A stretch of 64,000 nt of DNA from Rhodoferax sp. WC2427 (GTDB lineage: Bacteria; Pseudomonadota; Gammaproteobacteria; Burkholderiales; Burkholderiaceae_C), in assembly GCF_040822085.1 (NCBI RefSeq), contig NZ_CP162006.1, positions 4,650,001-4,714,000 on the forward strand, given 5' to 3'. Both the position numbers and the translations under genes were made by a program. Under the pieces are notes generated by a model that saw only the letters and a program-made list of their open reading frames with translations, was not told the origin of the DNA and ran no database searches. Of this stretch, positions 56,606 to 64,000 are shown one piece after another (the stretch's first letter is position 1; each line of letters starts with the position of its first letter).

Positions 56606-58518
56606 GGTTGTTTCACCGTGGCGGAAGCAGGGAGGGGCTGGGTTGTCAATGCGGGCAGGCGCAGGCGCAAGGTGGCGGACGGGCCCGCCACCACACGCCA
56701 GTAGTGGCCGTCGTGGTCGATCTGTGCCGTGCCTTCGAGCACGACGGGCTCGGCGTAGCGCTGCATCGGCAGCAGCCAAGCCATATGGGCCAGCGAATGC
56801 GGGTGGCTGGCACTGAGCAGCTGGGCACCCTGGAGCTGGGCATCCGGGACGGTGGTCCATTGCACCTGCAGCCGCTGGTTGGCAAAGTCGGCGTACTGGG
56901 CCATGGTGATCCAGCGCAAGGTCTGGTTGCGCAGCAGGTTGGCCGTGTGCTGCATCCAGGCCTTGAAGGCCGCCGGAAACATGGCAATGCCAGGGGGGTG
57001 GAAATACACCAGGCGCACCGTGCGGTACTGGGCGCAGTAGTCGGCCACATCTTTGAGCCAGGCGGCAATATCGCGCTCGGACTGGTGCGCGGCCTGGGCA
57101 TCTTCGAAGGTGCCGTAGGTGCCGTAGCTCAGTACCGGAAAGGCCCAGGTGTCGGCAGGTCCGCGTTTTTCGTCCTGGTAGCTGCGGGTTGGCGCCATGC
57201 CGATATCACCGGTGGAGTAATAAGCGTGGATGCCATGGTCGTGCAGCCACTGCGTGACCCACGCCGGGTGGTTGCCCACCGGGGCGGAGTATTCGCGTAC
57301 CGGCTTGCCGCTAGCGGCCTGTACGCTGGCCAGATTTTTTTCGATCAACGGAATCGACTGCGCAGCAGGCTGTTTGTCGACCACCAGACCAAAAGCGTTG
57401 TGGATCCAGCCACCGTGGCTGCCGACTTCGTCGCCACGCCCGACAAAGCGCCGTAACCAGGCCTGCATGCGGGGGTTGTGGTCCAGGTCCATGCCCGCGC
57501 CGTCGCCGACGGTGTCCACATCGGGCCCGGCGGTCAGGTCCACGGAGTACGGGCCTTGCTCGAAAATGCCCAGGGCTTGCAGCTTCTCCATCGCGGGTTC
57601 GGCTTTGGCCGAGTCGATGTGCCAGTTCATGATGAGCGCGCCCTGCGCTTCGGGCATGGCCGAGAGCTGCGGCAACTGCGCAACATCTTGCGCAAAGTAG
57701 CGCAAAAAGCTGTGCAGGAAGAAGCCGTCGGTGCGCAGCTTCAGATAGCCCAGCGGCAAATTGACGAACAGCACCTTGCCCTCGCCCAGCGTACGCACTC
57801 CGGCCAGCAGGCCGCCGCCTTCAAAGTGCATCAAGCGCTGGCCGTCATAGCTGCCAGACGTCGCAAACACCGGGTAGCGCAAACGCCCGTAGTTGTAGCT
57901 CACCACCGCCAGCTCTTCGTCGGCCTGGGGGGCAGGCTGCGTGCTGACCAAGGGGCTCTCGCCGCCCTCGCGCATCAGCTTGCCCGGGGGCAGGCGCAAC
58001 CAGGGCACCGCCACGCCATCCACCCACGCGACCTGCTCGCTGAGCATGCCCGGCCCCAGCTTTTCATACAGCGCATACCGGACCCCGGCCAAGGTGGACA
58101 GACGCGACTGCACAGGGTGGTAGTTGCCGTCCATGTCGGAGACGCCAGCGTCGTGGACCAGCATGAGCTGCGCACCGGCCCGCACCCGGGCCTCCAGGTG
58201 GGCCACCAGGGCGCTGTTCATATGGCGGTGCACGGTGTCGGGCACCACCAGGGCGGCATCCAGCGGATAGCCGCCCGGGCGCAGCAGCGCCGAGGCCCGT
58301 ACCAGCTCCATGGGGAAGCCGGTTTCTGCGGCCGCATCCAGCCAGGCCTGCACCGTGGGGTCGTCTCTGGCCACGTCATCGGGTACCAGCAGCGCCAGAT
58401 GCGTCAAAGGCATGGTCTGTGGCCCACCCCAGTACGGCCAGGCCCACAGCGCCAGCCAAGCCAGCAGGCCTGCAACCACGCTACCGCGCACCCAGCGCCA
58501 CACCTCGGGGGCCGTCAT
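56602..58518 (-). CDS. Membrane-anchored GAT-like / deacetylase-like protein (paralogue 2)
   Basis: 638 residues from ATG 58518, overlapping the upstream stop by ATGA. One N-terminal transmembrane helix (SVVAGLLAWLALWAWPYWGG) anchors a periplasmic protein built like the one at 50406-52544: a GAT-like domain (LDAALVVPDTVHRHMNSALV) and a NodB-like C-terminal half. The first deacetylase motif is altered: IMNWHIDSAKAE (about residue 298) has Asp-Ser where paralogue 1 has Asp-Asp, while the His pair in DEVGSHGGWIHNAFG (about 367) is kept. It may be a catalytically changed or polymer-binding partner of paralogue 1. It lies between the bactofilin-like gene and wecB. Confidence 0.75.
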   Translation of the reverse strand: MTAPEVWRWVRGSVVAGLLAWLALWAWPYWGGPQTMPLTHLALLVPDDVARDDPTVQAWLDAAAETGFPMELVRASALLRPGGYPLDAALVVPDTVHRHMNSALVAHLEARVRAGAQLMLVHDAGVSDMDGNYHPVQSRLSTLAGVRYALYEKLGPGMLSEQVAWVDGVAVPWLRLPPGKLMREGGESPLVSTQPAPQADEELAVVSYNYGRLRYPVFATSGSYDGQRLMHFEGGGLLAGVRTLGEGKVLFVNLPLGYLKLRTDGFFLHSFLRYFAQDVAQLPQLSAMPEAQGALIMNWHIDSAKAEPAMEKLQALGIFEQGPYSVDLTAGPDVDTVGDGAGMDLDHNPRMQAWLRRFVGRGDEVGSHGGWIHNAFGLVVDKQPAAQSIPLIEKNLASVQAASGKPVREYSAPVGNHPAWVTQWLHDHGIHAYYSTGDIGMAPTRSYQDEKRGPADTWAFPVLSYGTYGTFEDAQAAHQSERDIAAWLKDVADYCAQYRTVRLVYFHPPGIAMFPAAFKAWMQHTANLLRNQTLRWITMAQYADFANQRLQVQWTTVPDAQLQGAQLLSASHPHSLAHMAWLLPMQRYAEPVVLEGTAQIDHDGHYWRVVAGPSATLRLRLPALTTQPLPASATVKQP

Positions 58519-59636
58519 ACCACCGCCCCGTATGTGGACAAGTCTGCCCGGGCGATGCCGTCCGCGTCGGCGCCAGCGGGCTGGGTGGTCTCGCCTTTTT
58601 CTTCGGCCCAGATGGTGCCGTACACCGTTGTTCCCGCGGAAATCCGGACCCAGGGTGCTGCCACCGTCGCCGATTGGTGCGGCGTGCCGATGGTGCAGCC
58701 AGGGCCCACCACGATGGCGGTTTCGGAGACCAACGAGCCATGCACGTTGCATCCTGCACCCAGGTGGATCGCCCCGCCAGCCACCACACTGCCGCTGATA
58801 TGGCTACCCGCTCCCACGTGCAAGGCACCGCGGGCCTTCAGGCTGCCGGTGGCCTGGCAGTATTCACCCAGCACCAGATCCGCCAGGCAGACGATGTCGG
58901 CCCGCCACGATCGGTAGGCATCCACTCGCAGGGCAAGGCGGGCAAAGGCCCTGCGCACCAAGCCATCCCACACCACACCGGTGGGCCACTCGGTGATGGC
59001 AAGGCATAGGGCAGCACCCACCTGGGGCCGACCAGGGAAACGCCCGTCATGCCCGACAAACAGCACCTGGGGCGCATGCAACAGCATGAAGTCCACACCC
59101 TGCGCAACGGTGACGGTCTTTTCGGCCGTCACCCGCCCCGTGGCGTGACAACCGTTGCCGATGTGCACCTCCTGCCCATGGGCCCAGCGCAACACGGTCG
59201 TGCCGGGCTCCAACGTGGCCGTGGCACCCGCCCACAAGGCGCGGTAGACACCGTCGGCGGCGGTGCGCAGCCCACCCGAGGCAGACACTTCCGCGTAGAA
59301 ATGGATGTTCTCCGGCAGCTGGACACCACCGTCGATATGCCAGAGCCGGTCGCTGCGTCCCGACTGGATCTCTGCAGGCCGCAAAGGCAAGCCGACACTG
59401 CCTTCGCCCAGGACCAGATAGGTAATTGAAGAGCCCCCCAGGTGGGTAGCACCTGTGCCAACCGCATCGGCCAGCAGGGCCGAAAAACTATGCGCCAGGT
59501 GTGGCGGATCGAGGGCATCGGCCTCGTCAATCGGCAGCGGCACCACATCCCTAGGCCGCCGCCACTCGCGCAACGCAGGCAACAGCGGCACGACCAGGAC
59601 CGACACCGTGAGCAGGAGCAACACCGCCAGCATCAT
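58515..59636 (-). CDS. Membrane-anchored bactofilin-like / left-handed beta-helix protein
   Basis: 373 residues from ATG 59636, overlapping the glycosyltransferase stop. One N-terminal helix (MMLAVLLLLTVSVLVVPLLP). The C-terminal part is made of short hexapeptide-like or bactofilin-like turns (LKARGALHVGAGSHISGSVV, AGGAIHLGAGCNVHGSLV, SETAIVVGPGCTIGTPHQ), as in polymer-forming cytoskeletal proteins. A similar turn series (VHIGNGCHATGRVTAEKT) lies near residue 160. It has no acetyltransferase catalytic His that I can identify. It could scaffold the synthase in the membrane or form a polymerising platform. I do not know a characterised homologue with this anchor. Confidence 0.65.
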   Translation of the reverse strand: MMLAVLLLLTVSVLVVPLLPALREWRRPRDVVPLPIDEADALDPPHLAHSFSALLADAVGTGATHLGGSSITYLVLGEGSVGLPLRPAEIQSGRSDRLWHIDGGVQLPENIHFYAEVSASGGLRTAADGVYRALWAGATATLEPGTTVLRWAHGQEVHIGNGCHATGRVTAEKTVTVAQGVDFMLLHAPQVLFVGHDGRFPGRPQVGAALCLAITEWPTGVVWDGLVRRAFARLALRVDAYRSWRADIVCLADLVLGEYCQATGSLKARGALHVGAGSHISGSVVAGGAIHLGAGCNVHGSLVSETAIVVGPGCTIGTPHQSATVAAPWVRISAGTTVYGTIWAEEKGETTQPAGADADGIARADLSTYGAVV

Positions 59637-61102
59637 GGGCGTATCTCTGCGGTTACCGTGGTACGGGCAGCCCCGGACAGGGCGCCAGACGCAGCGGCGA
59701 CCGGCACCGCCGCACGGCGGTAACGCACTGTCTTGTCCCAGTGAAAGCCCTTGCCAGGCAGCCGATCCCAGAGCAACTGCTCCAGCACCGACTGGGCAAT
59801 CGCCACCGCACTGACAATGAAGCCCATGAAGGTAAACGCCAGCAGGTGGATGCGCTGGCGCGATCGGTCCAGGTGCACCGCCGTGGCGATCTCGAAAAAC
59901 GCCGCAAAGTTGCCCAGCGCGCTGTGCGCCATGAAGGCGATCAGCAGCAATGCCGGGGCCAGCACCTGCATCGACACCGTAAAGTACATCAGCAAACTCA
60001 GCACCCAGCCAAACAGCAGGATGGGCGACATCATGTAGACGCCCAGCAGCAAAAATCCGTCCACCCGCTCGATCAGGCTGAGTGCCGGGTTGCGCAGCAA
60101 GGCGCCGCTGTGGCGCACCAGCGCCTGGTTGTGGCCTTTGGACCAGCGCTTGATCTGGCGCATGCGCACGGCCCAGTTCTGCGGCACTTCTTCGTAGCAT
60201 TCGGCCCGGTTGTGGTAGACCGTGAGCCAGCCCCCCAGCAGCAGGCGGTAGGTGAGGTCGGTGTCTTCGGCCAGCACGTCGTCGTGCCAGCCACCCACCG
60301 ATTCCAGCGCGCTGATGCGGATGCCGCCCACCGTCCCGCCGTATTGCGGCACCAGGCCCAGGTTCATGCGGGCTTGCTGGTCCACCTGGTAGCCACCGGA
60401 GCGCTCCAGATCCAACAGCCGGGTCAACAGGTTGGCGCCAACGTTGTGCGGCACCACGCGGCCCATCACCGCACCCACCTCGGGGTCGAAGAACGGGGCC
60501 ATCAGCCGCCGGATGAGGCCGCGCGAGGGCATGTAGTCGGCATCAAAGACGATGATGAAGTCGGTGTCGATCAGCGCCGTGGCATCTTTCAGGGCAGCCG
60601 CCTTGCCAGGCTTGCCGCTGACCCGGTGGAACGGCGTGATGCGGCCCGGAAAGCGCGCCACCACGGCATCAACGATCTCGCGGGTGCGGTCGCTGGAACG
60701 GTCGTTCACCGGCATGACGACCAAGCGGTCTGCCGGATAGTCCACCCGCATCAGGTTCTCCAGGCAATCCTGGATCACGTCTTCTTCGTTATGGGCGGCC
60801 ACAAAGATCGTCACCCGTGGCCAGTCGGCGCTGACGATGCTGGCGTATGGGTGGCGTTGCTTGCCAAACAGCCGGTTCAGAGAAAACACGTAGTGCCGCA
60901 GGGTGTAGACCGTCAGCAGCAGCATCACCACACCCATCATGCCCACCAAGGCCCAGGCCCACCTGGCTCCCAACGGACTGGCCAGCGCATAGCCCACCGC
61001 GGTACCCGGTGCGGTCTGCGCGCCGAACAGGGCTGGCACTGCGCAGAGCGCCAACGCGCCGACTGCAAAGCGCCACAAGCACGTCATGGAAAGAGGGGTC
61101 AT
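59633..61102 (-). CDS. Processive family-2 glycosyltransferase (polysaccharide synthase)
   Basis: 489 residues. Two N-terminal helices precede the GT-A domain and three or four follow it. Processive GT2 motifs: FVAAHNEEDVIQDCL, the UDP-binding VVMPVNDRSSDRTREIVDAV, DxD in IIVFDADYMPSRGLI, the acceptor motif VLAEDTDLTYRLLLGGW and the Q-x2-RW motif QIKRWSKGHNQAL. This is the layout of PgaC, hyaluronan and cellulose synthases, which polymerise and translocate a glycan together. It is the first gene of the eight-gene operon; wecB in the same operon suggests UDP-ManNAc or a derivative as a donor. No PilZ domain is present. Confidence 0.9.
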   Translation of the reverse strand: MTPLSMTCLWRFAVGALALCAVPALFGAQTAPGTAVGYALASPLGARWAWALVGMMGVVMLLLTVYTLRHYVFSLNRLFGKQRHPYASIVSADWPRVTIFVAAHNEEDVIQDCLENLMRVDYPADRLVVMPVNDRSSDRTREIVDAVVARFPGRITPFHRVSGKPGKAAALKDATALIDTDFIIVFDADYMPSRGLIRRLMAPFFDPEVGAVMGRVVPHNVGANLLTRLLDLERSGGYQVDQQARMNLGLVPQYGGTVGGIRISALESVGGWHDDVLAEDTDLTYRLLLGGWLTVYHNRAECYEEVPQNWAVRMRQIKRWSKGHNQALVRHSGALLRNPALSLIERVDGFLLLGVYMMSPILLFGWVLSLLMYFTVSMQVLAPALLLIAFMAHSALGNFAAFFEIATAVHLDRSRQRIHLLAFTFMGFIVSAVAIAQSVLEQLLWDRLPGKGFHWDKTVRYRRAAVPVAAASGALSGAARTTVTAEIRP

Positions 61103-61490
61103 ACAAAAAAGAAGTGGTTAAAACAGCGCTGCAACCCTGCCAGGACAGGCGGGTCTGCCATGCAACGCGGATCGCATGGCCATGACATCCGGCATGCCCG
61201 CCATCCGCTCTTAAATCAAGCTAATTGACTAAATGACAAAAGTCACAAAAGTAAGAAAAAGTTTTTTTCTTACACAGTTCACAGGAAGTTTACTGTCTGG
61301 TAGCTCAAATGTGCACAATATTTTGTAATAAAAATATTGTGCATGCAAAAATCTTTAATAAATCATCAAATACAGTGTATGCAATACATTGTAAGAATTG
61401 TATGAAATATAAATTCGACGTGGCAATTAGCTATCTTTTACATAGCTAAAAACACAGTTTGGATAGGCGTGAGCGGCCTATTCCAAGAAA
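61103..61490. promoter_or_regulatory. AT-rich control region upstream of the polysaccharide operon
   Basis: 388 bases with no gene, much richer in A/T than the surroundings from 61210 on. Perfect inverted repeats: GTAAGAAAAA (61251-61260)/TTTTTCTTAC (61264-61273); TGCACAATATTTT (61312-61324)/AAAATATTGTGCA (61331-61343). Two tandem boxes TACAGTGTA (61371-61379) and TACATTGTA (61385-61393) are 14 bases apart. None is followed by a T-tract typical of a terminator. They are best read as regulator-binding sites for the leftward operon (inference). I could not fix a promoter. Confidence 0.55.
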
Positions 61491-61494
61491 TCAG
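61432..61494 (-). repeat. Dispersed two-hairpin repeat, degenerate copy 12
   Basis: GCTATCTTTTACATAGC matches the tail hairpin of reverse copies, but the rest (GGATAGGCGTGAGCGGCC, TATTCCAAGAAATCAG) is rearranged relative to the family. It lies just past the histidine kinase stop. Confidence 0.4.
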
Positions 61495-63797
61495 TCCAGC
61501 GAAGAAGGCCCACTGGTGCGCGGTGCCATATCTGGTAGGCGCATTTCAAAGCAGGTTCCAGTACCCAACGCGCTGTGAACACTGAGCCCACCACCGAGCA
61601 CATTGGTCACCATGTTGTAGGTGATGTGCAGGCCCAGGCCGGTGCCGCCGCGGCCCATTTTGGTGGTGAAGAAGGGGTCGAAGATGCGGTCCAGCAGATC
61701 GGGAGATATGCCGCAACCATCGTCTTCCACCCGCAGCACGACCACACCCTGGTCGCGCCCGCCGCTGATGTGCACAGTGCCGTGGTCCCGGCCCTCGAAG
61801 CCGTGCAGCACGGCGTTATGGATCAGGTTGCCGATCGCCTGGCCCAAGGCACCGGGGTAGCTGTCGAGCCGCAAGCCGGTAGGCACATCCACCCGGATCT
61901 TGTAGGGTGTGCGGGCGAAAGTGGGGCGCAGGCTGACCACCATTTCATCCACCACCTCGCGCAACTCGAAAAGACGGCGTTGCGCGCTGGTTTGGTCCAC
62001 CGCCACCTGCTTGAAGCTGGTGACCAGGTCGGCCGCGCGGTGCAGGTTGCGGGCGGCGATGTCGGTGGCCTGGTCCACGCTGTCGAGCAGGCTGTCCAAC
62101 GCGCTGCGGCGCAGGCCTGCGTGCATGGCCGTGCGGAACTGGCGCACCTCGTCCGTGAGCGCGCTGACCGCCATCAGGCTATTGCCCAGCGGGGTGTTGA
62201 GTTCGTGGGCGACACCGGCCACCAGCGCGCCCAGGGCGGCCATTTTTTCGGCCCGCACCAACTCGCCCTGGGTATCGCGCAAATGGGCCACCGCACCCGA
62301 CAGATCTTCGTTGGCGGCAGCCAGGGCCTGGGTACGGCGCTGCACCCGGGCTTCGAGTTCGGTGTTGAGTTCGCGCAGTTCATTGCTGATGCGGCGGATA
62401 TCGGTCATCTCCACCGCCGCCCAGACCATCAGGAACGAAGACCCCACCTGCACCTGCCGCCGGGACAGCTGGAACAGCACCGCCACCCCGTCGCCCCGCA
62501 CCATCCAGGCCTCCACCACCGTCTGGCCCTGCTGGAGGCCGGCCAGCATTGCAGCACGCTCCTCTTGCGACCGCCACATGCCGATCTCGGTCGCAGTACG
62601 GCCCAACACCGCCTCGCGCGTGCGCCCAAAGCCCCGGCACCAGGCTTCGTTCACATCTTGCAGCGCATACGGAGACTGGGTACTGGTGACCGACATGGGC
62701 ACGGGTGAGGCGTTGAAGATCGCTTGCGACTTTAGCTCACGCTCCTGCAGGGTTAGCGCCATTTTTTCCAGGTCGGCCGACAGGTAGTTGAACTCCAGGA
62801 TGGCCCCCCGTGGCCAGGAGCCGCCTGCAGCCCCCTGGGTGATCTGCCCGGCGCGCGCGACGATGCGGCGCAATGGCCGGGTCAGCCACGAGGCCCAGAA
62901 CGGGGCCAACACAAAACCCACCAGCAAGGCACCCGCAAAACCGGCCACCACCAACACCACCAGCCCCCGGATGTCCTCGTTCTCCAGTCCGGCGGGCATG
63001 CCACCCACAAAATACCAGTCCAGAGCCGTGGAATGCGCGACTGCCGGGTGAAAGGTGTGGCCCTCGAAGCGGAACACCTCGGGCAGGGTTTGAAAACTCA
63101 GCGCGGCCTGCATCAAGGGCCAGTTCAGCACATTCACCGTGCCCACATGCTGCCCGCCGTCGGTGTCGGCCACGATTTCACCGCTGCGGTCCACCAGCCA
63201 GATGGACGCGGTGCGCTGGCCTGCCGCAAGCTGGAACGTGTCCAGTAAATACGATAGCGGCACCTCGGCCAGCAGCAAGCGGTCACGCCCCACCGGATAA
63301 GCCAGACCCACCGTAACGGCCCCCGAAAGCGCCGACAAGAATTTATCGCCCCAGACCATCTGGCGCGATTCCAGCACGGCGCGGAACAGCGGGCTGGCCG
63401 ACAGGTCGCTGCCCAGCACATCGGTGCGCCGCACCCGCAGCGCAGGCACCAGGCCAGCAGCCTCCACCAGGCCATCGTTGGACACCAGATAAATGGCGCG
63501 GATGGCCTTGCCATCCCAGGCAGCACGCTCCAACATGGCCGTCGCCTGCACCAGATCCATGCCTTCCAACGCCTCGCTCAGCAGCGCCATGCGGGCCTCC
63601 AGCGAGCCCAGCAAAATTTCTACCCGGTCAGCGATTTCTTGGGTGTCGCGTTCCACCTCCACCTTGTTGTCGGCCTCGATCTTCGGAATCCGCAGCAGCA
63701 GGATGCCGGAACCGACGATGGCAAAGGTGACCAGAATCGTGACCACCAGCAGTCCAGCCAGATAGCTGCGCAGGCGCCAGATCCGCAGAATCGTCAT
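61491..63797 (-). CDS. Sensor histidine kinase (Cache-type sensor, HAMP, PAS, HisKA, HATPase)
   Basis: 768 residues. A transmembrane helix at about 12-35 and another near 285-310 enclose a periplasmic domain of about 250 residues resembling a double Cache sensor (AIRAIYLVSNDGLVEAAG; TASIWLVDRSGEIVADTDGG). HAMP, PAS (AIFNASPVPMSVTSTQSPYA) and a coiled segment follow, then the phospho-acceptor motif GVAHELNTPLGNS and ATP-binding boxes LIHNAVLHGFEG, VEDDGCGISPDLLDRIFDPF, FTTKMGRGGTGLGL. No receiver domain is fused and no response regulator gene is visible. Its start overlaps the stop of a substrate-binding-protein gene by four bases, so the two are coupled; it may regulate the polysaccharide operon next door (inference). 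Confidence 0.92.
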   Translation of the reverse strand: MTILRIWRLRSYLAGLLVVTILVTFAIVGSGILLLRIPKIEADNKVEVERDTQEIADRVEILLGSLEARMALLSEALEGMDLVQATAMLERAAWDGKAIRAIYLVSNDGLVEAAGLVPALRVRRTDVLGSDLSASPLFRAVLESRQMVWGDKFLSALSGAVTVGLAYPVGRDRLLLAEVPLSYLLDTFQLAAGQRTASIWLVDRSGEIVADTDGGQHVGTVNVLNWPLMQAALSFQTLPEVFRFEGHTFHPAVAHSTALDWYFVGGMPAGLENEDIRGLVVLVVAGFAGALLVGFVLAPFWASWLTRPLRRIVARAGQITQGAAGGSWPRGAILEFNYLSADLEKMALTLQERELKSQAIFNASPVPMSVTSTQSPYALQDVNEAWCRGFGRTREAVLGRTATEIGMWRSQEERAAMLAGLQQGQTVVEAWMVRGDGVAVLFQLSRRQVQVGSSFLMVWAAVEMTDIRRISNELRELNTELEARVQRRTQALAAANEDLSGAVAHLRDTQGELVRAEKMAALGALVAGVAHELNTPLGNSLMAVSALTDEVRQFRTAMHAGLRRSALDSLLDSVDQATDIAARNLHRAADLVTSFKQVAVDQTSAQRRLFELREVVDEMVVSLRPTFARTPYKIRVDVPTGLRLDSYPGALGQAIGNLIHNAVLHGFEGRDHGTVHISGGRDQGVVVLRVEDDGCGISPDLLDRIFDPFFTTKMGRGGTGLGLHITYNMVTNVLGGGLSVHSALGTGTCFEMRLPDMAPRTSGPSSLD

Positions 63798-64000
63798 TTC
63801 AGCAGCACAAATTGGCCACCATGCACCTCGGTGAAATACACCTTGCGCGGGGTGTCGCCATAGCGGTCGAACTGGATGCTTTGCTGCAAGCCCTGAAACG
63901 GCCCATATTTCAGGATCGCCTGCTGGACCGACTCGCCACGCTCCTGACGCTCCATGGCCTGCAGCAGCACGGTGGTAGCGTCATAGGCGGCAATCGTGCT
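63794..64000 (-). CDS. Branched-chain-amino-acid-type ABC substrate-binding protein (5' part outside window)
   Basis: Only the last 68 codons are in the window, open at base 64000. They read STIAAYDATTVLLQAMERQE, AILKYGPFQGLQQSIQFDRY, GDTPRKVYFTEVHGGQFVLL. This is the end of a LivJ/Peripla_BP_6-type periplasmic protein: the AYDAT helix, GPFQGLQG-like turn and FDRYGD strand are typical. The stop overlaps the histidine-kinase start (ATGA on the minus strand). This suggests the binding protein serves as the kinase's ligand receptor rather than, or as well as, a transporter component. Confidence 0.8.
   Translation of the reverse strand, partial: STIAAYDATTVLLQAMERQERGESVQQAILKYGPFQGLQQSIQFDRYGDTPRKVYFTEVHGGQFVLLK

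Overview
The window is high-GC DNA (except for a few AT-rich control regions) from a betaproteobacterium, most likely a member of the Comamonadaceae (Burkholderiales) near Rhodoferax/Acidovorax. The evidence is the protein families, the alr-lplT and glnK-amtB-comM neighbourhoods, and a dozen copies of a short two-hairpin intergenic repeat that I associate with this family. No rRNA, tRNA, CRISPR array, intact prophage or insertion sequence was seen.

1-15.3 kb: a LysR regulator (cut by the window edge) divergent from an SDR oxidoreductase and a GST; a decayed RloA/RloB remnant; an amylosucrase; a small surface-glycan group (GT2, Wzx-type flippase, GT10 fucosyltransferase-like enzyme, acyltransferase-3); alr; lplT with a DMT exporter; glutathione peroxidase; glutaminase. 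15.3-18.2 kb: a LysR/quinone-oxidoreductase pair bracketed by a direct repeat of the glutaminase 3' end, then a small orphan gene. 18.2-22.6 kb: a xylose-type ABC importer (xylF-xylH-xylG) with a ROK repressor and a candidate operator upstream. 22.8-24.0 kb: a hypothetical gene and a DUF1275 membrane protein.

24.4-45.4 kb is the most striking region. It is a co-directional, mostly overlapping operon: a GAF-HlyD membrane adaptor; a PqqD-like/M50 protease/HlyD fusion; a short SecA-like ATPase; a second HlyD adaptor; a 4294-residue DUF4347/beta-helix/cadherin-repeat surface protein with a C-terminal membrane segment; and a PAS-GGDEF diguanylate cyclase. No ABC exporter, TolC or RTX signal is encoded here. 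I infer that these genes form a dedicated and apparently undescribed export and anchoring route for the giant protein, tied to c-di-GMP.

45.4-50.3 kb: an SMP-30 family hydrolase, then glnK-amtB behind a good sigma-54 promoter, then comM divergently. 50.4-61.1 kb: an eight-gene minus-strand operon for a synthase-dependent polysaccharide (processive GT2, bactofilin-like beta-helix protein, two paralogous deacetylase-like proteins, UDP-GlcNAc 2-epimerase, YaiO-type outer-membrane barrel, a membrane protein and a six-hairpin-glycosidase-like protein). Most of its genes are joined by four-base stop/start overlaps. It lies behind an AT-rich control region with several perfect inverted repeats. Beyond it are a sensor histidine kinase and the end of a substrate-binding protein gene, translationally coupled. 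Two neighbouring matrix-forming loci, a giant adhesin and an exopolysaccharide, together with c-di-GMP and two-component genes, suggest a biofilm or surface-attachment region.
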